From Porphyromonadaceae bacterium UBA7087 (lineage in GTDB: Bacteria > Bacteroidota > Bacteroidia > Bacteroidales > Muribaculaceae), in the NCBI GenBank assembly GCA_002493515.1, contig DKYZ01000028.1, positions 1-16,875 on the forward strand: 16,875 bases of DNA, given 5' to 3'. The notes below the pieces were generated by a model. That model saw only the letters and a list, made by a program, of their open reading frames with translations. It searched no databases and was not told where the DNA came from. Numbering within the stretch: position 1 is the stretch's first letter; each line of letters begins with the position of its first letter. The translations under genes were made by a program, and so were the position numbers. Below are positions 1-6,061 of this stretch, piece by piece.

Positions 1-280
1 GGGCCTCGAATTTCTTCTTGATGCTATCCATCTCGTTGATGCCATCATTGACGACAAACCCCATTCTCTTCATCTTGTCCAGAAAGGGACCGAACGCCTC
101 CATGTTCTCCTCCGGAAATTCTATGACTTTCTTGTAAGCCTCGAGTCTTTCCTTGGAGATAAGAAAAAATTTCTCCGTCACCCCGTTGAAGAATACATAT
201 TTCTCTCCAAACGGAATTATATAGTTGTATTTACTCGGCTTCATATACATATAGTTCAATTTATGATATTCCATTTCCAT
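1..280 (-). CDS. N-terminus of a probable radical-SAM/SPASM peptide maturase (partial)
   Basis: The frame is open from an ATG at 280 to the window edge, giving 93 codons with the C-terminus missing. The protein starts MEMEYHKLNYMYMKPSKYNY and continues with blocks such as FGEKYVFFNGVTEKFFLISK and GFVVNDGINEMDSIKKKF. This resembles the leader region that precedes the CxxxCxxC core in Bacteroidetes radical-SAM/SPASM maturases: 'MK.S.YN', a short beta-rich stretch, a helical part, then 'GF.V.D..dE...i...f'. The radical-SAM cysteines would lie outside the window, so the family call is inference. The start could also be the ATG at 244 (MKPSKYNY), which matches the usual beginning of the family better. 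The gene begins 9 bp after the stop of the small secreted protein upstream, so the two are probably co-transcribed. No Shine-Dalgarno site is visible. Confidence 0.6.
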   Translation of the reverse strand, partial: MEMEYHKLNYMYMKPSKYNYIIPFGEKYVFFNGVTEKFFLISKERLEAYKKVIEFPEENMEAFGPFLDKMKRMGFVVNDGINEMDSIKKKFEA

Positions 281-289
281 TCGCTGGCA

Positions 290-679
290 TCACTCTATCT
301 CGACATAGCCGATATAAATATAGTCGTCGGTGGTGAACTTCACCATATACCTCCCTTCGTTGGAGAAGAGGAACCCGGTGAAGTCGGACTCGTCGGCAAA
401 CGAGGCAAGGCATACCCCCTCCTCGTCACACACCTCATATGAGAGGATATCAGCGGAATCAATACCCTGGATCTCCACGCCGCCGTCAAGGCTGATGATA
501 GCCTCCATCGGGTAGCCTGGAGCTCGGTCTCCACGTTGCGGAAGATCTTTCTCGTTTGTTTCAGCGGAACAAGTCGTTTTGACGACTGAAAAAGAAACGT
601 AGTCTACTGTACTTGCCCAAGCGCCTCCGGAGAGGAAGAGCATCATAAAGATGATTAGAGATAATTTGAACTTTAGCAT
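290..679 (-). CDS. Small secreted protein, DUF3244-like (hypothetical)
   Basis: This is a 129-residue protein with a clear Sec signal peptide: LKFK, then a hydrophobic run of about 14 residues, and probable cleavage after GGAWA near residue 22. The mature part is acidic and appears beta-rich. It ends in EGRYMVKFTTDDYIYIGYVE, similar to the last strands of DUF3244-type Bacteroidetes secreted proteins (a 'G.Y.l.f...dYlYiG...I' ending). The family call is tentative and the function is unknown. Three cysteines (TTCSA, YEVCDEEGVC) could form a disulfide in the periplasm. AAGG lies 6 to 9 bases before the ATG, one of few plausible ribosome sites here. The gene is followed after 9 bp by the probable radical-SAM gene and is preceded by the 11-bp repeat array. 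A link between this protein and the maturase, for example as its substrate, is possible but not shown. Confidence 0.75.
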   Translation of the reverse strand: MLKFKLSLIIFMMLFLSGGAWASTVDYVSFSVVKTTCSAETNEKDLPQRGDRAPGYPMEAIISLDGGVEIQGIDSADILSYEVCDEEGVCLASFADESDFTGFLFSNEGRYMVKFTTDDYIYIGYVEIE

Positions 680-715
680 AATACCTTGTTTTTTTCCGCT
701 AAGTTAGCCCCGGGG

Positions 716-723
716 CAAGGATA
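716..723 (-). promoter_or_regulatory. Weak candidate -7 box for the small secreted protein gene
   Basis: On the minus strand this reads TATCCTTG, one mismatch from the Bacteroidetes -7 consensus TAnnTTTG. It lies about 37 to 44 bp before the ATG at 679. No TTTG is found at the expected -33 spacing; that position is occupied by the first TTGTTCGGAAA repeat copies. A 10-bp palindrome, GCCCCGGGGC, follows at 707-716. This is a weak prediction. Confidence 0.3.
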
Positions 724-736
724 ATGCCAAAAAAAG

Positions 737-865
737 TTGTTCGGAAATTGTTCGGAAATGCAATGCAGGCTGTCCGAACAGATGGAAATTGTTCGGAATT
801 TGTTCGGAATTTGTTCGGAATTTGTTCGGAATTTGTTCGGAATTTGTTCGGAAATTGTTCGGAAA
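737..865. repeat. Array of 11-bp repeats TTGTTCGGAAW
   Basis: Seven head-to-tail copies of an 11-bp unit (TTGTTCGGAAT or TTGTTCGGAAA) begin at 789, 800, 811, 822, 833, 844 and 855. Two more adjacent copies begin at 737 and 748. Between the two blocks lies one inverted half-copy, TGTCCGAACA, at 771-780. The copies are nearly identical and differ mainly in the last base. The period of 11 is not a multiple of 3, and the array lies between the stop of the regulator gene and the start of the small secreted gene, so it is not coding. The period is close to one helical turn, so a protein binding every copy would sit on one face of the DNA. It could be an operator or iteron-type array, or a minisatellite. 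Confidence 0.9.
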
Positions 866-928
866 TTACTTTTTGATTCGAGTTAAGAGGCTGAATGACA
901 GAATATTGCAATAGCCATGGATAATAAG

Positions 929-1014
929 GTTCGGCAGACAAGGACGCCCGCCGAACTGAAGGTGTCTCGCTACGCGAGACCGGGAGCTGGAAGGCTCGAA
1001 GACGGGACGTCTTC
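929..1014. repeat. Three consecutive hairpins downstream of the regulator gene
   Basis: Three inverted repeats follow one another in a GC-rich stretch. GTTCGGC (929-935) pairs with GCCGAAC (950-956). GTCTCGC (964-970) pairs with GCGAGAC (974-980) around a 3-base loop. GAAGACG (998-1004) pairs with CGTCTTC (1008-1014) around a 3-base loop. All stems are 7 bp and perfect. They begin 27 bp past the TAG of the regulator (1041) on the minus strand, so they may end or protect that transcript. The absence of a T tract argues against a classic terminator. They may also be copies of a REP-like element dispersed in the genome. The first stem contains the GTTCGG core of the nearby 11-bp array. Confidence 0.65.
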
Positions 1015-1040
1015 GGCTCCGGCCGGGCCCCGACGCCTCC

Positions 1041-2780
1041 CTAAAGGATGCGCAATATGCCTCCAAGGCTCTTGACGTCGAAGTCATTTCCGAACATTCT
1101 TTCCCCTAACTGAGAACGCCTGGCAGAGACTGTCGACTTGGAGCGCCCGACCAATGTCGCTATGTTGGTTACGTTAAAACCGCACCTCATGAGGAGTGCG
1201 ATATGATAATCTATATCGTCAAGCTTGCCGTTCGTGAGCAGCATCAGATTATGCTTGAAATCCTTTGACTCATTCAGGATTATCCCCTCAATCTGATTCC
1301 ATAGAGGCTTACCGTCCGGAATAAGACTTTTTTTATCAATGAGACCCTGAATCTTCCTGTATGCTTCTGAACCCAATATGTCATGAGATACAGGAGGCAG
1401 CGACTCTGTCTTCTCCAATATGGATCTCAGTTCCTCCTGCAGCTGTTTCCGCAGCTCATCCTCGCTCATCGCCGCCGGAATCAGTTTGACTTCCCGGGCC
1501 GCTGTTTCTGTATCCTCACCCTTCTCAGCAAAATCCTTCTCTTCCGTCGTAGTCTGAATGGCAGCCTTCAATGTACTGGCATTATACAGCTTGTTTTGAA
1601 GTTCAATTAACCTCCTGTTATGGATGTTCTTTTTTATATAGATATACAGCAACAGAGCCATCACCATGATTACAAGGATTGCAACCGACCATAACATCAT
1701 ATCCCTGTCTTTCTCAGCTTTCATGCGTTTCCTTTCATGAAGGCTATAGTTATACATGGAGTTCTGAACGACAACCTGCTCTCCTTCATGCGAACTTACA
1801 TAATCATTCATCGTGACCCAGTATCTGTCATAAAAGACAGATAACGAATCCTTATTGATAAATTTTCTCAATTCTGGAGAAAGTAGTATTCTGTAACCGG
1901 ACTTGCGATTGTTCGGATCCGGACTCAAGACAAGTTCGTGGGCGTATATGTATGCGGTGTCGAATACTCCTGCGCGATAATAAACCTCGGAGCCGATTGC
2001 AAGATACACATTCCTGAACTCGGGGATGACCTCACCGCCAATCCCACGGATAATATCCAGGGCGGAATCGACATTCCCCTTGTGGAGCTTTACCGACGCA
2101 AGATAAATGCGTGCGTTTCCCGCTTCTATGGGAGAAATCAGCATACTCCAGTCATATGCTTTGCGGAAGGCGATCTCAGCCTCGTCATAATCCCCAAGCT
2201 TATCAAATATATCTCCAAGCAACAGATGGTTCTATGCGAGTCCGAACGTATCCTTTAACACCGAGTCCAGGCCAAGTGTTTCCCGGAGATATGGAACCGC
2301 CTGCCGGTGTATGCGCAATGTGTTCAGCAGACGTCCTGTCTGGCTGAGGATACGCTTTTTCAGCTTCAGGTCATACTCATGGCGGTCAAATTCATCCAAT
2401 GCCGACTGGAAGTATCTCAGCGCCGTCGGATAATCGCCGATGTCGCTGTAGACGCGCCCTCCGTAGTAGAGAGCCTCGGGATAATGACGACTTCCCTTGT
2501 GCTTATCGTAGTAACCGAGGCAGTCGAGGATTAGGCTGTCGGAGGTGTGGGTGACATACGCCTTGTCGCGCGCCTTTATCAGCAAAAGGTCGCGGTAATG
2601 GCGGTCCGCCTCGGAAAGGGCGGAGTCGCCAAGCTCCCCGAGTGCGGCCAGGGCCACTTTCGGGCTGTCGGAAACCATCGACGCAATACGCGCCAGCTCC
2701 GGCGAATCCTTCCCGGAGCACCGCCAGAGAAAAACACTCGTCAGAATCAATAAAACCGGTATGTATATAAGCTTTCGCAT
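1041..2780 (-). pseudogene. TPR / transmembrane / helix-turn-helix regulator, interrupted by an in-frame TAG
   Basis: One frame of 580 codons runs from the ATG at 2780 to the TAG at 1041-1043, broken only by a TAG at 2232-2234 (codon 183). The N-terminus (MRKLIYIPVLLILTSVF...WRC) is a signal or lipoprotein-like anchor with Cys21, though the lipobox is not canonical. TPR-like helices follow (for example YPEALYYGGRVYSDIGDYPTA), and the stop falls inside a repeat: ...DTFGLA-stop-NHLLLGDIFDKLGDYDEAE. A single membrane span lies near residues 362-382. A helix-turn-helix-like segment occupies about 523-563 (IALLMRCGFNVTNIATLVGR), followed by SKSTVSARRSQL. This layout is common among Bacteroidales membrane-bound regulators that sense in the periplasm and bind DNA in the cytoplasm. 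With the stop, sensor and DNA-binding halves are separated. A TTG at 2222 could restart translation of the second half (393 aa). A sequencing error cannot be excluded. Confidence 0.75.
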
Positions 2781-2872
2781 TGACTGTCTGTTTTTGTATT
2801 TTGTAGGGAGAAACCCGGGGCGAGACACACTGCGCTACGTATGCCCTATGTGCCGCTCCACGTTTCGCTCTG

Positions 2873-2880
2873 CAAAATTA
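2873..2880 (-). promoter_or_regulatory. Candidate -7 box for the TPR/HTH regulator
   Basis: The minus strand reads TAATTTTG, a full match to TAnnTTTG, about 93 to 100 bp before the ATG at 2780. I see no TTTG at the usual 19-21 bp upstream, so this is only a partial promoter match. The leader between the box and the start codon has no long open frame. Confidence 0.35.
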
Positions 2881-2936
2881 CAAATTTTTATGAAACCACA
2901 CCACGCCACGCGCCTAAGGCGCCTGCGCTTTTTATT

Positions 2937-2992
2937 GAACATTTTGCAAACCTGTACAAAACACCACCTGAACATTTTGCCTAACCTGTACA
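2937..2992. repeat. Two 22-23 bp direct repeats upstream of the ATPase-remnant promoter
   Basis: GAACATTTTGC-A-AACCTGTACA lies at 2937-2958 and GAACATTTTGC-CT-AACCTGTACA at 2970-2992. The two copies start 33 bp apart, about three helical turns, and each ends in the palindrome TGTACA. They lie just upstream (18 bp) of the plus-strand -33 box at 3010. Spacing and near-identity suggest two binding sites for one regulator. A short GC stem, GCGCC-TAA-GGCGC (2910-2922), lies further left. The rest of 2781-3009 holds no gene I can support. Confidence 0.75.
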
Positions 2993-3009
2993 TTTCCGGG
3001 GTAAAACAC

Positions 3010-3040
3010 TTTGCCTTTTCTGCCATTTTTACTATCTTTG
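3010..3040 (+). promoter_or_regulatory. Bacteroidetes-type promoter of the ATPase remnant
   Basis: TTTG at 3010-3013 and TATCTTTG at 3033-3040 are separated by 19 bp. This matches the Bacteroidetes sigma-70 pattern of -33 TTTG and -7 TAnnTTTG. It is the best promoter match in the window. Transcription would start near 3046 and run into the ATPase remnant, then against the 3' end of the MFS gene. Confidence 0.7.
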
Positions 3041-3071
3041 CACTAAATATCAATAAGTTAAGACACAACCG

Positions 3072-3198
3072 ATCTTCAAACGCAAAATATACTCCCGGAT
3101 TGAGGAGTGGAAAGCAAAATCCAATGGAAAAACGGCCCTCCTGATCGAGGGAGCATGACATCATCTACCTCCCGATATACATGACCGAGCCTCTATAA
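3072..3198 (+). pseudogene. Remnant of a DUF4143-type AAA+ ATPase gene with its middle deleted
   Basis: From 3072 the plus strand encodes IFKRKIYSRIEEWKAKSNGK followed by TALLIEGA, then a TGA at 3156-3158. This closely resembles the start of Bacteroidales AAA+ ATPases of the DUF4143 type, where 'ALLIEGARRVGKS' begins the Walker A loop. Right after the break, another frame (3157-3198) encodes DIIYLPIYMTEPL and a TAA, which looks like the end of the same family ('..YLPIYM...l'). The simplest reading is that about 1.1 to 1.2 kb of the gene was lost with its two ends joined near 3155-3157. The Walker A lysine and all catalytic parts are gone. There is no in-frame start codon: CCG occupies the place just before ATC where ATG would be expected. 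The last 6 bases overlap the 3' end of the MFS gene. Family assignment is from memory of the motif, not from a search. Confidence 0.6.
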
Positions 3199-4407
3199 CT
3201 TACCGCTTCGCAGCGACCAGAGGCCGGAGAGGAGGCAGACCCCGAGCATGACGGAGCCCATATAGAAGATGAACGCGAACGAGGTGTGGTCTACGATAAA
3301 GCCCCAGGCGCCCGATGCAACCGTGCCTCCGGCCGCCAACGCTATCGACACCACCGAATAGATGCGCGCGTAGTCGCGGCTGCCGAACACCTCACGCACG
3401 AGCACCGCCGTCTGCACCGTCACAGCCGCGTAACACCATCCGAACAGGAACGCGCCACATATTATCGCCCCGATCCACCGCGACATCCACAGCATGCACA
3501 GCAGGCCGGCGATTCCTGTCAGTGTAGACACAAGCACCCCCACCCGGCAACTGCGGTCGTTGATATACCCGAGGGCGAGCTTGCCTACCGTAACCCCGGC
3601 CATGGCTCCCGAGGCAACCAACGCGCCCTGCTCTATGCTGAACCCTACCGACGACGCATATTTGGGCAGGAACAGAAACAGCGTGGAGGAAGCCATGATG
3701 AGAAACGCGAAAAGCACCAGCACATAGAACGATGCCTTCCGCACTGCCTCCGAATAATCCACACCCCGGGCAACGGCTTTTCCGCCCGTGCCCTCGATCT
3801 CATCGGCCGCCCCGACCGGAGTCACTCCCTTCTGCGCCGGATAGTCGCGGAGCAGAAGAGCCGTGGCCGGAGTCACGACAAGCAGTATGATGCCTCCGAA
3901 CGTGAGATAGCCCGCATGCCATCCCCACTGCGAGAGAATCCATCCCCCCACCGGGTTGAACAGGATGCCGCCGATGCCTGACGCCGCGCTGCATATACCG
4001 ATAAGGAAACCGACATTGCGCCGAAACCAGCGGTTGATGAGCGTCGGAAAACTCAGATAAAGCAGGAACGCCAGTGTGACCCCTATCACGCATCCGGCCA
4101 CATAAAACTCCCAAAGCTTCGTGAAAAGCGACATGAGGGCCATGGTGGCGCCAAGCACGGCCGAGCTGCCGGTAAGCAGCCAGCGGGCGCTGTATCTCTC
4201 CATCAGTCTCCCTGCAAACCCGAGCGACAGCGCGGAGGTAAGGAAACTTAGCGACATATAGAGTCCGAACTCACCTGTGGTGGCCCCGATGGCCTCGCTC
4301 ACAGGCTGATAGAATATTCCGGCGCAACTCATGGAGAGGCCGACGTCAATGCCCATTATCAGGCAGCAGCAGGCTACTATGACATAGCCGTAATGTGGTG
4401 TTTTCAT
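3193..4407 (-). CDS. MFS transporter, monocarboxylate/oxalate-formate antiporter-like
   Basis: This 404-residue protein is the usual length for a 12-helix major facilitator carrier in the inner membrane. It begins with KTPHYGYVIVACCCLIMGID and has a GFAGRLMERYSARWLL segment between helices 2 and 3, matching the MFS signature 'G..aDr.grr'. The second half repeats it as GKLALGYINDRSCR. A long cytoplasmic loop near residues 200-220 (EIEGTGGKAVARGVD) separates the two six-helix halves. The general pattern fits carriers of organic anions such as monocarboxylates (OFA or MCT-like), but the substrate cannot be told from sequence. It stands alone between the nuo terminator and the ATPase remnant, is convergent with the remnant, and ends in TAG at 3193-3195. 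The start ATG at 4407 follows ACC with no ribosome site. Confidence 0.85.
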   Translation of the reverse strand: MKTPHYGYVIVACCCLIMGIDVGLSMSCAGIFYQPVSEAIGATTGEFGLYMSLSFLTSALSLGFAGRLMERYSARWLLTGSSAVLGATMALMSLFTKLWEFYVAGCVIGVTLAFLLYLSFPTLINRWFRRNVGFLIGICSAASGIGGILFNPVGGWILSQWGWHAGYLTFGGIILLVVTPATALLLRDYPAQKGVTPVGAADEIEGTGGKAVARGVDYSEAVRKASFYVLVLFAFLIMASSTLFLFLPKYASSVGFSIEQGALVASGAMAGVTVGKLALGYINDRSCRVGVLVSTLTGIAGLLCMLWMSRWIGAIICGAFLFGWCYAAVTVQTAVLVREVFGSRDYARIYSVVSIALAAGGTVASGAWGFIVDHTSFAFIFYMGSVMLGVCLLSGLWSLRSGKL

Positions 4408-4410
4408 GGT

Positions 4411-4452
4411 AACTATTAGTGATGAACTATTAGTGATGAACTATTAGTGATG
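4411..4452. repeat. Three perfect 14-bp tandem repeats just before the MFS start codon
   Basis: AACTATTAGTGATG occurs three times without mismatch at 4411-4424, 4425-4438 and 4439-4452, followed by a partial AACTA. On the coding strand the unit reads CATCACTAATAGTT and the last copy ends 3 bp before the ATG at 4407. The array fills most of the short leader and overlaps any promoter the gene could have between the nuo terminator and its start. Confidence 0.95.
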
Positions 4453-4472
4453 AACTAACTATGACCGTCAAA

Positions 4473-4502
4473 GGGCCGGGCTCCTTAACGAAGTCCCGGC
4501 CC
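4473..4502 (-). terminator. Terminator hairpin after the atp-nuo cluster
   Basis: GGGCCGGG (4473-4480) pairs perfectly with CCCGGCCC (4495-4502) around a 14-base loop, which itself can pair CTT with AAG. It lies 28 bp past the nuoN stop. Read on the minus strand it is followed by TTTGACGG, a short T run, which supports factor-independent termination of the cluster. The T run is weak, so some read-through to the MFS gene is possible. Confidence 0.7.
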
Positions 4503-4530
4503 CTGTCAGTCAGATATAATTTAATATTCC

Positions 4531-6021
4531 TTAATTAAGCAGTCCGAGCATGCCTGCCGATGCCGACACCGAATCCACGCAATACTGGTAGATGAAAGGC
4601 ACGATTCCGAAGAACACGATACCTGCCACGCAGATCCACAATGCCAGACGGCTCCAGTTGTCGGAACGGAACGCTCCAATCTTCGGCTCCTCCGGGCTGA
4701 TCCATATGGCCTTCACCACGAGCAGATAGTAGTAGAGTGAGATGATGGTGTTGATCAAGGCGATCAACACGAGCATATAGAGAGCCATCGAGCCCGTTCC
4801 TGTCACCGAGGTGAAGATAAGGATCTTGCTGAAGAATCCGGCAAACGGAGGAATACCGGCCAACGAGAACATCGCCAGGGTCATGGTGAACGACAGCCAG
4901 GGATTCGTCTTGTGAAGCCCGTTGTAGTCGTCCATGCTCAGCTTGCCCGTGCTGCTCTCTATGGTGGAGATCACGGCAAAGGCGCCGAGGTTGCTGACGA
5001 TATAGACGAAGATATAGAAGATCATCGAGGCGAGACCCCGACCGTCGGCGGCCATAGCGCCGAGCATGATGTAGCCGGCCTGCGAGATCGAGGAGAACGC
5101 CATGAACCGCTTCATGTTCTTCTGGCGGATTGCGAAGAGGTTGCCGATCGTGATTGTGGCGATGATCACGGCATACATCATCCACTCCCAGCAGTCGGAG
5201 TAGACGCCTCCGAAGCAGGTGGTGAAGATTACGAAGAATGTCACGGCAGCCGCGCCTTTCGACACAACCGACAGATAACTCGTGACGGCTGTCGGGGCTC
5301 CCTGGTAGACGTCGGCCGTCCAGAGATGGAAGGGCACGAGCGACAGCTTGAAACCGATGCCGGCTATCACGAACGCGATTGCCGCGATAAGCAGACCGCT
5401 CATCTCGCCGCTCTGTATCACCCTGGCCAGGTCGTCGAAATAGAGCGACCCGGTGGAGAAGGCGTACACGAACGAGAGACCCACCATGAGGATCGCGGAG
5501 GAGAAGACAGCCGTCAGGATATACTTGATGGCAGCCTCATGGCTCTCATAGTGACGCTTCTCGAAGGCCACCATCGCGGCCAGGGGCAGCGAGGCCGTCT
5601 CCAGGCCGATGATGAAGAGAAGGAAATGACGGGCCGAGACCATGAGATACATTCCGAAGAGAGTGACGAGCATCAGCTCGAAGAACTCAGCCTTGCGTAT
5701 CACCACATCCTCGCGGTCGACCCACTTGGCCGACTGAAGGATGACGATGAACGCGCCTATGTTGAGAATCGCCTTGACGGCGTTGGTCATGGTGTCGTTG
5801 ACATACATACCGCCGAATATCGACTCGCCGCTCGCCGGCACGATCCAGATGGCAACGGTGCCGAGGAGGAACAACACAGCCGTCATCGGCGTCAGGAAGC
5901 TCTTCTTGGTGTCGCCGGCAAAGAGGTCGGCCAGCAGGACTATCACGAAGATGCCCAGCACGATCAGCTCCGGAAGCATCGACACGAACTGTGAATAGTC
6001 TGTTGATTGAATAAAATCCAT
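4531..6021 (-). CDS. nuoN: NADH-quinone oxidoreductase subunit N
   Basis: This is the antiporter-like subunit next to the core of the complex I membrane arm, moving protons as electrons pass to quinone. The 496 residues match the family length, with about 14 predicted membrane spans. Residues that correspond to the proton path are present: Glu141 (FIIGLETASLPLAAM), Lys166 (AAIKYILTAVFSS), Lys225 (GIGFKLSLVPFHLWTADVYQ) and Lys255 (SVVSKGAAAV). The block GFKLSLVPFHLW...GAPT is diagnostic of NuoN. It is the last gene of the cluster, 40 bp after nuoM, and is followed by the terminator hairpin. The ATG at 6021 has no clear ribosome site, which is normal here. Confidence 0.97.
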   Translation of the reverse strand: MDFIQSTDYSQFVSMLPELIVLGIFVIVLLADLFAGDTKKSFLTPMTAVLFLLGTVAIWIVPASGESIFGGMYVNDTMTNAVKAILNIGAFIVILQSAKWVDREDVVIRKAEFFELMLVTLFGMYLMVSARHFLLFIIGLETASLPLAAMVAFEKRHYESHEAAIKYILTAVFSSAILMVGLSFVYAFSTGSLYFDDLARVIQSGEMSGLLIAAIAFVIAGIGFKLSLVPFHLWTADVYQGAPTAVTSYLSVVSKGAAAVTFFVIFTTCFGGVYSDCWEWMMYAVIIATITIGNLFAIRQKNMKRFMAFSSISQAGYIMLGAMAADGRGLASMIFYIFVYIVSNLGAFAVISTIESSTGKLSMDDYNGLHKTNPWLSFTMTLAMFSLAGIPPFAGFFSKILIFTSVTGTGSMALYMLVLIALINTIISLYYYLLVVKAIWISPEEPKIGAFRSDNWSRLALWICVAGIVFFGIVPFIYQYCVDSVSASAGMLGLLN

Positions 6022-6061
6022 TTTTATATGAATATCTTGCTAAGGTTAGTCAATTCGTTGG

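Larger units (their letters stand above)
680..1040. other. Intergenic region between the regulator and the small secreted gene
   Basis: This 361-bp stretch holds no gene I can support. From right to left on the minus strand it contains three hairpins (1014-929), an AT-rich spacer (about 866-928), seven and then two copies of the 11-bp repeat with one inverted half-copy between (865-737), and a weak -7 box (723-716). The GC-rich hairpin part and the AT-rich array differ strongly in composition. Confidence 0.8.

Noticed and set aside
737..865. Possible CRISPR array
   Set aside because: Units are 11 bp, adjacent and without spacers, and no cas gene is nearby.
699..941. Open frame with repeated FRTNSEQIPNK-like peptide
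   Set aside because: It is a translation of the 11-bp DNA repeats. The 11-bp period cycles through frames and gives a 33-bp, 11-residue pseudo-repeat. There is no start context or independent support.
866..1087. Open frame of 73 codons across the hairpin region
   Set aside because: It overlaps the end of the regulator in another frame, runs through inverted repeats and is rich in Arg and Ser with no recognisable features.
2232..2234. TAG recoded as an amino acid
   Set aside because: The same gene and the MFS gene end in TAG as real stops, and there is no sign of a suppressor system in the window.
2781..2828. GTG start at 2828 for the regulator
   Set aside because: The ATG at 2780 directly precedes a signal or lipoprotein-type N-terminus (MRKLIYIPVLL). 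The 16 residues before it would place a polar leader before the signal.
2910..2930. Terminator formed by GCGCC-TAA-GGCGC and the following T run
   Set aside because: The stem is only 5 bp and no plus-strand gene lies before it. It may be chance in a GC-rich patch.
3286..3981. Plus-strand open frame opposite the MFS gene
   Set aside because: It is antisense to a clear membrane carrier, with His- and Arg-rich composition and no domain.
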